In this document: positions 22,511 through 32,917 of the stretch, one piece after another | How the letters are laid out: the number at the start of each line of letters is the position of its first letter | Position numbering within the stretch: position 1 is the stretch's first letter | Assembly (NCBI GenBank): GCA_003254905.1 | Contig: QANU01102670.1 | Location: 73,193-137,192, forward strand | Length of the DNA: 64,000 nt | Origin: Nissolia schottii | Taxonomy: Eukaryota; Streptophyta; Magnoliopsida; Fabales; Fabaceae | Reading direction: 5' to 3' | Made by a program: the position numbers and the translations under genes | Notes under the pieces: model-generated | Told to the model about the DNA's origin: nothing | What the model saw: the letters and a program-made list of their open reading frames with translations, nothing else | The model's database searches: none

Positions 22511-22907
22511 CTTTGAGTTTGGTACGGCCCATGTCCGTTTAATATTAGTTAATAGCTTCTAAGGTGACTCCATAATAATGGGCTTTAAGTTCTGGTGCAG
22601 CCAATGCTCATCCTGATTTGGGGCTAAATTGACTCCACAACGGTATGCGACAATTAATTTTAATCATGAATTTATTTTGTCTCCTATGCATTATTTTTCA
22701 ACTAATTGAATGAAACAATGTATTACAGATACTAAGAGATCTGGGAGTTCATACAATGAGGCTAATGACAAACAATCCTGCTGAGTATGTTGGGCTCAAA
22801 GGTTATGGTTTGACAATTGCAGGAAAAGTGCCTCTTGCAACAGCATCAACTACCGGGCAATAACTAAGGAAACCATGAGATACTATAAAATTAAGCATTT
22901 TCAATAG

Positions 22908-23778
22908 ATACATTTTAATTGGGATTGGATGTCAAGGATCTTATGAAGACAGCACTATAAGGGGAAAATGGCTCTCGATCTCTGATGGTTGTATGAGTAT
23001 CATGGTATGTCTCAAATAAGTACCTCAAATAAGTATCGTGAAATCTACTGACATTACTTCTAGATTTCTATGCATTTTCACCAAATGCACTTGATTAATT
23101 CCAAGGAGAAGAGCAGATAGCTTTTATTTTGGGTTTAGTGTAAACCTGATACATTTATTCCTTCTGCAAATTGTTGATCGGATAAAAATTTGAAAAATCT
23201 ACATTTGTACCACCCAAATGTGTACACTGGATTCCATCATCAAATGTGTTCTCACTTTTTCTCTGGCTGAGTCAAGCCTTGACTGTGTGTCACCCGATCA
23301 ATTCCCATCATCAAATCTGTTATCACCCTTTTTTTTTTTTTCCGAAATGATGTTTGTACCACCCAGGTTTTTAAATAATCAATAACTACACTTGCATGTG
23401 AAATTTATTATATTTTATTTTTATCACTTTTTTTTTTTTAGTGGATTCTAAATTTTTGTGAGTGTAGTTATTAATGATCCAAAAATAAGTTATACAAATA
23501 GCCTCACTTTATTCTCTTTGTATGGGTCACGAAGAAGAGTATGCCAAAGTATAAAGAAGTTTTTAACTAAATAAAGGTCATTTTTTACTTCTAAAAAGTT
23601 TTAAATCTATGTATCTAAATGTAATTTTATTTTCATATATGATTTAAAATGATGGGAAGTAACATTTACACGTAGGCAGACTGAGTAATAGAATAGAATA
23701 AGTATCAAGTTAAAGCTTTTCACGAAATTTAACACTTGTTACAAGACGGAGCAACGTAACTTGGGAGCCATGGAATGA
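22908..23778. other. AT-rich intergenic DNA
   Basis: Sequence between the RIBA pseudogene and the hAT element, with poly(T) runs near 23330 and 23430. Nothing gene-like is seen. Confidence 0.6.
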
Positions 23779-23786
23779 TGTTAAAA

Positions 23787-24077
23787 TAGAGCTGTCAAAA
23801 TGAGATCAACTCGCTAGTCCAGTTCGCTTACCTGATTAAATGGATGGATCAAACGTATAAAATTCGGTGCATAAATAGCAAAAGTCTGTTTAGGCCTGAC
23901 CCATTTAACTCGTGGATTAAATTGACCCATTTAGTATAAATATAGGCAAAACTCTCGAATTAACCCGTTTACCCACATGAATGGACAGACTAAACATTTA
24001 AAAATCGGTCTTCGTTAAGGCCCAACCCATTTAATCTGTGGGTTAGCTGGGTCGGGCTAGCCTATTTGGCCGCCCTA
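23787..24077. mobile_element. hAT-type non-autonomous element (MITE) with 8-bp target duplication
   Basis: A 291-base element has imperfect terminal inverted repeats (TAGAGCTGTC at the left, TAGGGCGGCC when the right end is read inward). It is flanked by perfect 8-base direct repeats TGTTAAAA at 23779-23786 and 24078-24085, the duplication length made by hAT transposases. The interior contains several CCCATTTAA/GGGTTA words seen in plant elements of this kind. It has no coding capacity, so it was mobilised in trans. Confidence 0.8.
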
Positions 24078-24430
24078 TGTTAAAATGTGATTAAGTAATA
24101 GTGTCTTATGTTAAAATGTGATTAAATATTAGTACAATAAAAAGATATTTTTGTGTGAGTTTGTGTAAAAAAAAAAAAATTAGATAAAAAGAAAAAACAA
24201 AAGTGTGTGCTCCACAAGAATATCTTATCTTGTACTAGATCACAGAATTAGAGAGGAATCTCTGTAACGGGTCCCCATCATGATTAAAAAGTTAACGCGT
24301 TAACGCCCTTATGAAATTCCACCGATTTTGAAAAACGAAACTAGTGAGTAAATTCCCCCACCCAATGGAAACTCACTTTGTCCCATAAAACCACCCAAAA
24401 CACTTTCCTTCCTCTCTCTGCTTTTCGTTA

Positions 24431-25258
24431 ATGGGGTTTCACTTGCATCTACTTCCACTCGCCATCATCGTCGTGGCCTGCACGCTCACCCTTACCCTCG
24501 TCTTCATCATCTGCATGATCCGATTCCGAAGCCGAAGGAGCACGCATGGGAACAACAACCCCATACTGTTCTATGTCAATGGAAATTCCCCTGTTCCAGC
24601 TTCTGATGACGATGACGTGGGACCCTCCGTCGTAGATCACCCCATATGGTTCATCCGCACGGTGGGTCTCCAGCAACCGATCATAGATTCCATCACCGCC
24701 TTCACGTACAGAAAAAACGAAGGCCTAATCGACGGAACAGAGTGCTCTGTTTGTTTAGGCGAGTTCCAAGAGGAGGAGAGTATCAGGCTGTTGCCAAAAT
24801 GCAGCCACGCTTTCCACGTCCCTTGCATTGACACGTGGCTCGCGTCGCACACGAACTGTCCCTTGTGCCGTGCACCCGTGGTCCACGGTTCTGGTGGCAG
24901 TGAGGTGAGTGCCGCTGAGCCTGATCGTCATTCAAGCGTTTCTGGTGAGAGTGAAGCTTCTATTGTAATTAGCTCACGTGATGAAGGGGAGGGAGAGGAA
25001 ACAGAGCACGTGAGGAGGTCGGTTTCCGTGGATTCATCTTCTTCTGTTTCTATGGTGGTCCGTGAGGATGTGGTGGTGGATTTAAATTATGAGGGAGAGA
25101 GATCAGAGAGCCAGGTCGAAGATTCTGGAAGCAAGGATGTGAAGTTTGTTAAGCAGGGGAGTAGCGGAGGTTCTTCAGTTAGGGGTGAATTGCAGAAGAG
25201 GCAAGTGTCATTGAGAAGCTCTTTTTCTTCAAGCAGCACTGTAGGAGCCAGAGTTTGA
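24431..25258 (+). CDS. ATL-family RING-H2 finger E3 ubiquitin ligase (ATL51/52-like)
   Basis: Intronless 275-residue protein, as usual for ATL genes. A hydrophobic membrane segment covers about residues 8-31, followed by a basic RFRSRR stop. The GLxxxxIxSI motif ahead of the RING is present as [10 protein letters not shown] (79-88). The RING-H2 finger is complete: Cys105, Cys108, Cys124, His126, His129, Cys132, Cys143 and Cys146, with the E2-contact Trp136 and Pro144. The C-terminal 125 residues are Ser- and acid-rich and contain [13 protein letters not shown] proteins are membrane-anchored ligases that pass ubiquitin from an E2 to targets, often in defence or carbon/nitrogen signalling (family knowledge). 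The substrate here is unknown. The assignment to the ATL51/52 subgroup rests on the TECSVCL...CIDTWL region and is less certain than the family. The ATG follows a CT-rich leader. Confidence 0.95.
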   Translation: MGFHLHLLPLAIIVVACTLTLTLVFIICMIRFRSRRSTHGNNNPILFYVNGNSPVPASDDDDVGPSVVDHPIWFIRTVGLQQPIIDSITAFTYRKNEGLIDGTECSVCLGEFQEEESIRLLPKCSHAFHVPCIDTWLASHTNCPLCRAPVVHGSGGSEVSAAEPDRHSSVSGESEASIVISSRDEGEGEETEHVRRSVSVDSSSSVSMVVREDVVVDLNYEGERSESQVEDSGSKDVKFVKQGSSGGSSVRGELQKRQVSLRSSFSSSSTVGARV

Positions 25259-25794
25259 GTCTTCCACTGTAAGCTGTCCAGAATCACTAGGGAAATTCAC
25301 TCACATATGCTTGCTTACTGTTATTATCAATAGAAACATGCCAATACAATTATACACCCAAGTTTGACTCATTGCTTGGGCCAATTGTGTGCCCAGTTTT
25401 TGTCTCTACTTATAATTCTAGATTAGATATGCCCCGTTTAAGAATCTCTACTATATTAGAGGCTGAATTAGCTGGTTCCTTTTTTTTTTTTGTTAAACCC
25501 GAGCGCAAGATGAATCAGTCTAACGTGGAGATAAAGTTCTTTCATTGTACATATACCACCAAATTATACTTAATCAATGACAGTTATATGAGTTACAATA
25601 AACCTTTCTCATTTACAATACTATGCGACTCCCGACAAGATTTTCTCAGTCGTATCACAAACCAAAACGCACTCCGACGTGATTTTCTCAACAAGATCAC
25701 ACACGAATCTCTAAAACAATTTTATTCAGAGTTGCAGAATCCACATACGGAAGCAGGAACATTTTTGAAATGAATCATTTTCGTTTTGTGATTA

Positions 25795-26745
25795 TGAAGT
25801 GTGTTGTTATGGAGTGTAAAACAATATTGCAGAATATGATATCTGATTAGAGTACACAAACTTTATATGACTTATTGCACAAACATTATGTACTTGTGTA
25901 CAAGACTGTAATTTTACTCAAACATAAATAAGTTCATAATATTTATACATTTTTAATGGACAAACTTTATAACAATTGATCTACATATATGTGTACACAC
26001 ACTTTTATACATTCTAATGAATAAACTTTACATATATGCATATTACTTAATGTATAGTAAAGTAATATTGCAGAAATGATATAGGATTGGTGTGCAAAAA
26101 CATTATATGATTTTTTGCACAAACTTTATATGACTGTGTGCACAAACATTACGCACTTGTGTACAACACTATGATTTTACTCAAACATAAATAAGTTCAC
26201 AATCTTTATATTTTTTAGTGGACAAACTTTGTAACAATTAGTTCACATACATGTGTACACACACTTTTATACATTCTAATGCATAAACTTTACATATATG
26301 CATATTACCTTATGTATAATTAAGTATTTTTATAGAATATGATATCTGATTGGAGTGCACAAACATTATATGACATCGTGCACTAACTTTATATGACTAT
26401 GCGCACAAACATTACGTACTTGTGTACAACACTGTGATTTTACTCAAACATAAATAAGTTCACAATCTTTATACATTTTTAATAGACAAACTTTATAACA
26501 ATTAGTTCACATACATGTGTACACACACTTTTATACATTCTAATTAATAAAATTTACATATATGCATATTACCTAATGTATAGTTAAGTATTTTTGCAGA
26601 CTATGATATCTGTTGGAGTGCACAAACATTATATGACATAGTATACAAACTTTATATAACAATGTGCACAAATATTACATACTTCTGTACAACCCTGTGA
26701 TTTTACTCAACATAAATAAGTTCACAATCTTTATAGGACGTTATG
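25795..26745. repeat. tandem array of ~240-265-bp units
   Basis: The phrase GATATCTGATTGG with a following (G)TGCACAAACATTATATGAC recurs at about 25838, 26079, 26341 and 26605. Between these lie matching blocks: GTACTTGTGTACAA, TTTTACTCAAACATAAATAAG, TACACACACTTTTATACATTC and TTTACATATATGCATATTAC. Spacings are about 241, 262 and 264 bases, so there are roughly four diverged copies. A further copy lies at 27810-28020. I do not recognise the family. Confidence 0.85.
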
Positions 26746-27019
26746 CACAAACTTTACCCCATAAGATGCGCAAACTTTATTCATAATCTCAACACCTCAA
26801 GGTATATTAGTGGACAATTAAATCTTTAAACCTTTATTGAAATGAACTTATATCTTAGATCTTAGATCATTTAATGAAATGAACATATGATTGATGTAAC
26901 AGAAGCTATAACTTTTAGAACATTTAAAATCAATTGGGTTGATTAGTATTTATGTACAAAATTTATACACAGCAACATTCTTTGAAAAACAATTAGGGAC
27001 AAAATTATTACATGCCCCC

Positions 27020-27765
27020 ACCCCCTAATGCTTCCGAATCTTTTTCCCCTATTTTCCTTGTTCCCCAAGACGCTCTGCTGTGCTGACGTCCATGTACGGA
27101 CTCAATTGGAGACTTCCCTTTCGTTGCTGCCGGGGCGGCAGCTTAGCCTAGCCCCGACACCTCTTCGACATCCGAGCTGGATGACTCCTCAGCCGGGACT
27201 ACCCTTGCAGGCTCATTTGGCATCCAAACGAGCTTTTCTCGCAAACAATTATGCGTTGACAGCATTGATGTCAGCAACATATCTTTGCGCATCTTTCAGA
27301 ACTGTGATGTTAATTGAGTAAGAGAAACTAAGTCAGGAGGTAGATTCAGATGAATCTTTTTTTTTTTGTTCCGTGAGATCCATCTCAGCATTATTTGAGG
27401 TTACATCAACTTCAATATGTGTTTCTTCCATAATTTCATCAGGTGGGCGCATCTCTTCACCCTGGTTCTTTTCGACCTTTTTCATTCACAGCTGAATTAC
27501 TTTTCCCTCCATAATATCATTGAGTAGGTTGAACAGGCCAAACTTGTCCTTGTGGAAGTACAAGACCTTGTTTAAGCAAGAGAGCGTGTTAGTGACATAC
27601 ATTACAACATAAAATTTAAGTGCACAAATGTTATAGACACAAATACAAAAACTTTATATGACATTGTGCACAAACTTTGCACTTGTGCTGGATTGTGTGG
27701 AACATTTTTGTTGGCGTCCTTAGCAATAGATGTCCCTTTGAGTGATCGTGGAGGAGTCATTTCTA
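27020..27765 (-). pseudogene. coding-like remnant between repeat copies, unknown family
   Basis: This GC-richer block sits between two parts of the ~250-bp repeat family. On the minus strand an ATG near 27760 opens a short peptide beginning MTPPRSLKGTS. Further on, a frame reads NTLSCLNKVLYFHKDKFG and continues into an acidic stretch after a stop. On the plus strand a 97-codon frame (27028-27321) overlaps. None matches a family I can name. The mixture of stops and frames suggests a dead gene or transposon coding region carried by the repeats. Confidence 0.35.
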
Positions 27766-27809
27766 CAGTAATGAACAATTAACATCACGAATTTAATTCA
27801 AGAGTTTTT

Positions 27810-28020
27810 ACTCACACTTTTATACATTCTAACGCATAAACTTTATATATATGAACATTAATTAATGTATAGTAAAGTAATATTGCAGAATATGATATCT
27901 GATTGGTGTGCGCAAACTTTATATGACTTAGTGCAGAAACTTTATATGACTGTGTGCACAAACATTACGTGCTTGTGTACATCACTGATTTTACTCAAGC
28001 ATAAATAAGTTCACAATCTT
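27810..28020. repeat. detached copy of the ~250-bp repeat
   Basis: This segment repeats the order of the 25795-26745 array: TACATTCTAA, ATATATGAACATTA, GTATAGTAAAGTAATATTGCA, GATATCTGATTGG, then the GCACAAACATTACG and AAATAAGTTCACAATC blocks. It is in the same orientation, so the coding-like remnant at 27020-27765 is bracketed by repeat copies. Confidence 0.8.
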
Positions 28021-28596
28021 TACACAATGCTTTGTGTATACCCTAAACCCATACACTCGTACATATACACCACCAAATTATAAAGTTAGGCCGAAAGCAA
28101 AATCGATGAACAAAACCCTAAACAGTGAAATCAATTTCGATGTACTAACTAGTGTTTGTTTTCTTGTGGGGTATTTGATTATGTTTGGTACATATTTGTG
28201 CAGAGAGCATGATGAGTTTGCAGAAGAGAGACAAGCATGAAGAGAGCGACGAAAGATGATAAGGGTGAAGAGAGTGACGAGAGTGAATAGAGAAAACGAA
28301 ATGGGTTGTCTTTTCATTCCTTATTTTCGAGACAAGAAAGTGGAAGTGGGAAGGTTATGCGTGTATGTGACGCGAGAGTGAGTGAGAGTGTGAGTGGAGT
28401 TGGTAGTTATTATATGGGACCCATCGTATATTAATACAGGTGTATGTATGATGTATGAATTCGGAGTGTACATGTTGCAGGGCTCATAATATTTCACTAC
28501 TAAAGATTCATGATTGATCACACAAATCTAAATTAAGTGACCAAAAAACATATGTTCAATTTTACTTTAATTTTTGCGCTTAATCTAGCATCATCC

Positions 28597-28668
28597 GATT
28601 CTATGGTGTAGTGGTTAGCACTCTGGACTTTGAATCCAGCGACCTGGGTTCGACTCCCGGTAGGACCT
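28597..28668 (+). tRNA. tRNA-Gln(TTG): tRNA-Gln (anticodon TTG)
   Basis: A 72-base cloverleaf. The acceptor stem is GATTCTA with TAGGACC. The anticodon stem CTGGA/TCCAG encloses loop CTTTGAA, with TTG at 28630-28632. The B-box/T-arm is GGTTCGACTCC and the discriminator base is T at 28668. A T5 tract follows at 28668-28672 and would terminate RNA polymerase III. Acceptor position 2 is A opposite C, where the plant consensus has G, so one acceptor pair is mismatched. The rest matches the usual plant gene, so it may be functional or freshly decaying. Confidence 0.92.
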
Positions 28669-28840
28669 TTTTGTCCCTCTGACACTGACACGGCATTTTG
28701 AAATCGCAATTCACCGAGTTATCTCGTTTTTACTTTTCTTTTTAATGTCTGGTAGTTTTGCTTGAACGCAAATGAAATTGCTTGTTTACAAATTGAATCA
28801 TTGTAAATTTTGTTGATGTAAAAGTTTGATATTAAACTTT

Positions 28841-31800
28841 TCAAAGCCATCTCTTATAAACCAATATGTAAAGTCTCTTAACCACCTGGCCAACTGCAAA
28901 GTATACCAGAAAAAGAACAACCAAAAATCCGAAATACGATAGCGGCAGACGCGTGAACTCCATGACCTTCCCAATAGGTGTGAATGGAATTGCAATTCCA
29001 ATTGAAGATATCAAAAGGGTGGAGCAAATCACTGGCCAAGAAGCAATGTCCTGCACAAAAGGGATCTTCTCAGTCCTAATCAAGTGAATGATAAGGGTCT
29101 GCATTAGGAGTCCCTCAATGAACCATGCTGAGTGGAAGAACTTTTCATCAACATCTTCATCAACATTGTAATAGAACCATAGGAAGAAAAGTGCTGCAAT
29201 ATCACATAGAGTGCACACTGGTCCATTCCACAATATGAACATAGGCAAGCCCTTTTTGGACCATTTCTGAGGATTTTTCACATAATCTTCATCCATTTTG
29301 TCCCAAGGGATCGCGATCTGTCCCACGCTGTATATGAAATTCTGTGTGAGGAGCTGCTTTGAAGTTAAAGGCTCATACTTGAGGAACAAGGTAGCTATGA
29401 GGAGTGAGATGACACCACCCAAGTTTGCAATCACTGACATCTTCACATACTTCATTGTGTTCCCAAATGTGAGCCTTCCGTGCTCCACTCCTGCAACAAG
29501 CACATTGAGGTCTTTCTCAAGTAAGATGATATCTGCCATGTCTTTCGCAATGGCCACGCCTGAGTCCACGGAGATGCTTACATGAGCAGCATCAAGAGCA
29601 AGTGAATCATTCACTCCATCTCCCAAGAATCCAACAACATGGTTCCCAACTGTCTGCAGGGATTGGACCACTCGAAGTTTCTGTGTTGGCGTGAGGCGAG
29701 CAAGTACGGTGGCTCTTTTAACCGTCTCATGGAATGTGTCTTGGTCAAGTTGTTCTAGCTCTGGCCCTGTTATGACATGATTGGTCCTTATGCCAACTTC
29801 AGTGCATACCCTTGTTGCCAGGGAGAGCGAGTCGCCTGTTAGAACCTTTGCTTCCACTCCTTTTTCGGCTAATCGCCACAGTGCTTGCTTTGCCGAGTCC
29901 TTTGGTGGGTCAAAAAATGTTATGAGGCCAAGAAATGTCATGTCTCTTTCAATGTCCTCACCACTTCCTTTGTCTCCATCACTTGTTTCCATTCCTAGCT
30001 TCCTTATAGCTACTCCTATGACCCTTAACCCCTCATTGCTTAGTTCTTCTGACAGATTTAAGATCCTGTGATAGTAATATGAAGAGAAGGTGGAGATTTC
30101 TGCTTTATAAGAATTCTCAATGAAAGAGCAAATTCTCATGACTTCTAACAAAGCTCCTTTTGTTACCATGAACCTGCAGCCGAAGAACTGTGAGTGCCTA
30201 TCTTCTGTTGCCAAGATGACAGACACTCTTCTTCTTATGAAGTCGAAAGGAATCTCATTTATCTTCCTCCACTTGGATGGCTGAAACCTGAATCCATGTG
30301 TGTATACATATGCTAGAATTGCATCATCCAATGGATACTTTTGATCAGTCTTGAAGTAAGAATTGAGGAAGGCAAAGCGCAGAACTTTTTCTTGGGGTAA
30401 ACCACAGCTGTCAAGATGATTAACCATAATCGCGCGATTCATTGTAAGTGTGCCTGTCTTGTCTATACAAAGGATATCCCTGCAAATTGGTATTTGAATT
30501 AGTATTTTTAGAATGGTTTGTTCAAAATCCAAATCACCAGTCAGTTGATTTGTAATGTGAGTTTATACTTACATCGATCCCATCTCACGAATAGCTGTTA
30601 AACTTTTGACAATGCATCTGTCTTTAGCCATAGCAAGTGCTCCTTTTGCAAGGCATGTGTTAATGATGAGGGGAAGCATCTGAGGATTGAGGGCAGATGC
30701 TACTGAGATTCCAAAAAGCATGCTGTTGCTCAGATTAAGAGATGAAATGTAATCTATCACAAACATTATTGTAACTACAACTACCATAACTGAAATGAGC
30801 AAGTAAAATATCCATTTGAGACCCTTTTCAAAGTCGTCTGGCGGCTTCTTCTTCCCAACTTTTGAGAACATGGTGCTCGTGTATGTATTAGATCCAGTTG
30901 AAATAACTAAGCCTGTTCCAGTACCTGAGACCACATTTGTGCCCTGTAATGTTCATGACCAGTTAGTCACTTATTGAAGGCCACAAAATATTTAAGATAT
31001 AGAAAAAGGCCCACCATGAAGCAGATGTTCTTTAAATCCAATAAAGGAGTGCTTTGGTCTTCTCTGATATCTGCAGTTTTCTCGGTTGTCCAAGATTCCC
31101 CAGTTAGTGAGGCCTGGCTATTAAAAAAAGGTTAGAAAATCACAATGTGATGCATTTTGCTAGCTGAAAATTAGGCAAAGGATACAAATGTTTTGATAGG
31201 AAGTCTCAACTATGATCCATCAAACCAGAAGATTTTGCAGTTGACATACCTTACAACCAGATGCTTTGAAGATAACAACCTGACATCTCCAGGAAAGAGG
31301 TCCCCAGGTTCAAATATCACAATGTCACCAGGAACGACATCCCTGTGATCAACTTGAACTATTAGTTCTGTCTGCACAACTCTACCAGCACATCTTTGCA
31401 CTTTTATTGGGCATCTCACAAACTCTGACAGCTTCATGGCTGCTTTTGAGCTGCTATATTCCTAATTAAAGGTACCAGATTAATAGAGCAAAAGGGAAGG
31501 CACATATTCAATCATTTATTCACTCAATTTAATAGAGATACCTGATAGAAACGGAGGGCTACACTGATGAAAACCAGTATGAGCATGATGCATCCATTTG
31601 GGTTGTCACAGGCCATGAATGACATTGCAGATAAAACAATCAGAACCATGTTGAAAGGGTGGAAAAGAGCGTTCCATAGAAGATGCCACCATCTTGGTAA
31701 AGAGTATTCAAGTGGAACATTGGGTCCATTCTCCCTCAGCCTTCTCTCAGCTTCTGTGAAACTCAAGCCTGCACAGAAATTGTAAGAACAATTTTACTAA

Positions 31801-32617
31801 GTAAAAAGACAAACACTCATTCTTAATGCTCACATTTGGTTATAAATAACATTAAATCTTTAAGGAAATTCTAGCAATAGTTACAGATTGCAGACAATTG
31901 CATCAAACATGCATTCTTGTTGCCACAGATTTCACAATTTCAATATCAGTATGCAATTAGAGAAAGTAATGCAAAGTGGGGACACTTGCCTCTTTCAGTG
32001 GACTTAACATACTCGAAGACCAAGTATTTGTCAGATTGCGCCAGAGTGTATAACCAAGAGTACACTTTCTCTTCTTCCTCACTTCGTAAGCCCCCATCAG
32101 CTCCCTCTACAATTGAACCCAACCCACATCATTAGTATAGTCCTTACAAAAAAGCACAATTCACTACAACAAATTAGGACAAAACCCACATTTTTTTTTT
32201 ATTAATTGCACTCAAAAGAACCTGTCTTCTTGTTCTATAAAAATGAATACTTTTATTGACCTATGCCACAACTCATAATATTTTAGGTCGCCTTCAATTT
32301 GACAATTTCGCAAAAAGTAAGTATACATAAGTGAAGATGTGATGAAGCATACTTGTATGGATGAGGCGCCGCAAGAATCCTAAGATGGAAGAAGGGAATG
32401 GGGATTTCTTCTGGGTATTTGGATTCTGTACTACTAGAGTTTGGCTTATGTTGTTGGAATAAGGTAGCATGTAGTGGTTATTAGCAGAGAAGAAAAGGGT
32501 GGAAACTTTGGTTCTTCCCATAAGAAGAAGGGCATTGAAACAGAGGCGCTGCTGCAACGACATATGGAAAAAATAAATGAGAGTGTAAGAATTGAGAGAA
32601 AAAATAGAACAAAGCAT
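28841..32617 (-). CDS. PH1: P3B-type (MgtA-like) P-type ATPase, PH1-like vacuolar transporter
   Basis: Seven coding exons on the minus strand: 32617-32353, 32106-31990, 31768-31542, 31461-31250, 31117-31015, 30943-30573 and 30479-28841. All join in frame to give 977 residues. Motifs include TGES (279-282), the phosphorylation site DKTGT with Asp438, KGA of the nucleotide-binding domain (539-541), LTGD (645-648) and GDGVND (718-723). The sequence is closest in style to bacterial MgtA magnesium ATPases and the plant P3B pump PH1, which in petals works with PH5 at the tonoplast to acidify the vacuole (family knowledge). The acidic N-terminal cytosolic part precedes two membrane spans, and six are expected after GDGVND. 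Intron 2 uses a GC donor (31989-31988, AG/GCAAGT). The start is uncertain: the ATG at 32617 has the best context (ACC before ATG), and later in-frame ATGs at 32563, 32521 and 32470 would give 928-959 residues. Confidence 0.93.
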
Positions 32618-32815
32618 GGTGGTGGTTGTTGTTGAATGGTTGGAGATTTGAAGAGAAGATTAAGAGAGAAAGAGAATTCAGAATTATTACTTCCCATTGC
32701 AGTGCATTGCATGCCTCTAAGGCTCTAACTACCATGCCACACAAGCGACAGTTAGGTGAGTGTGAGTGACTGTTGAGTAATTTTCCTTTCCTTGCGGTAC
32801 ACATGATCCAAACCT

Positions 32816-32917
32816 TCACAATAGTCAAATCCTCATACTTCAATGTGTAGAATAAAATCATATTTTAAATAACAATCACAATAGTCAAATCCTCATACTT
32901 CAATGTGTAGAATAAAA
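32816..32917. repeat. 60-bp-spaced direct duplication upstream of the P-ATPase gene
   Basis: A 42-base sequence beginning TCACAATAGTCAAATCC and ending GTGTAGAATAAAA occurs identically at 32816-32857 and 32876-32917. It is separated by an 18-base AT spacer. It lies about 200 bases upstream of the proposed ATG, inside the likely promoter. Confidence 0.95.

Larger units (their letters stand above)
20490..22907 (+). pseudogene. RIBA: RIBA (DHBP synthase / GTP cyclohydrolase II) pseudogene
   Basis: Pieces of a plant bifunctional riboflavin-biosynthesis enzyme lie in order on the plus strand. Near 20540-20650 is a PTRGFSSITEAIEDIRS-like segment from the start of the DHBP synthase domain. Near 20935-21180 are DRAATILSLASHE- and AGLEPVAVLCEIVDD-like segments from its end, joined by frameshifts. 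At 21310-21470 is KQIEAAGRGALVYLRGHEG followed by RGIGLG, from GTP cyclohydrolase II. At 22730-22907 is [19 protein letters not shown], then the C-terminus. Most of the DHBP synthase core is missing. So are the zinc-binding Cys segment of cyclohydrolase II and about 30 residues between GIGLG and the EYGIGAQ motif. A frameshift near 22860 displaces the last codons. Intron positions seem partly kept, so this is a decayed gene copy rather than a processed cDNA copy. It cannot make active enzyme. Confidence 0.88.

Noticed and set aside
25372..25773. Frame of 133 codons downstream of the ATL gene
   Set aside because: It opens at TTG rather than ATG, includes a T-run, and shows two imperfect copies of a ~40-base word; more like repeat sequence than a gene.
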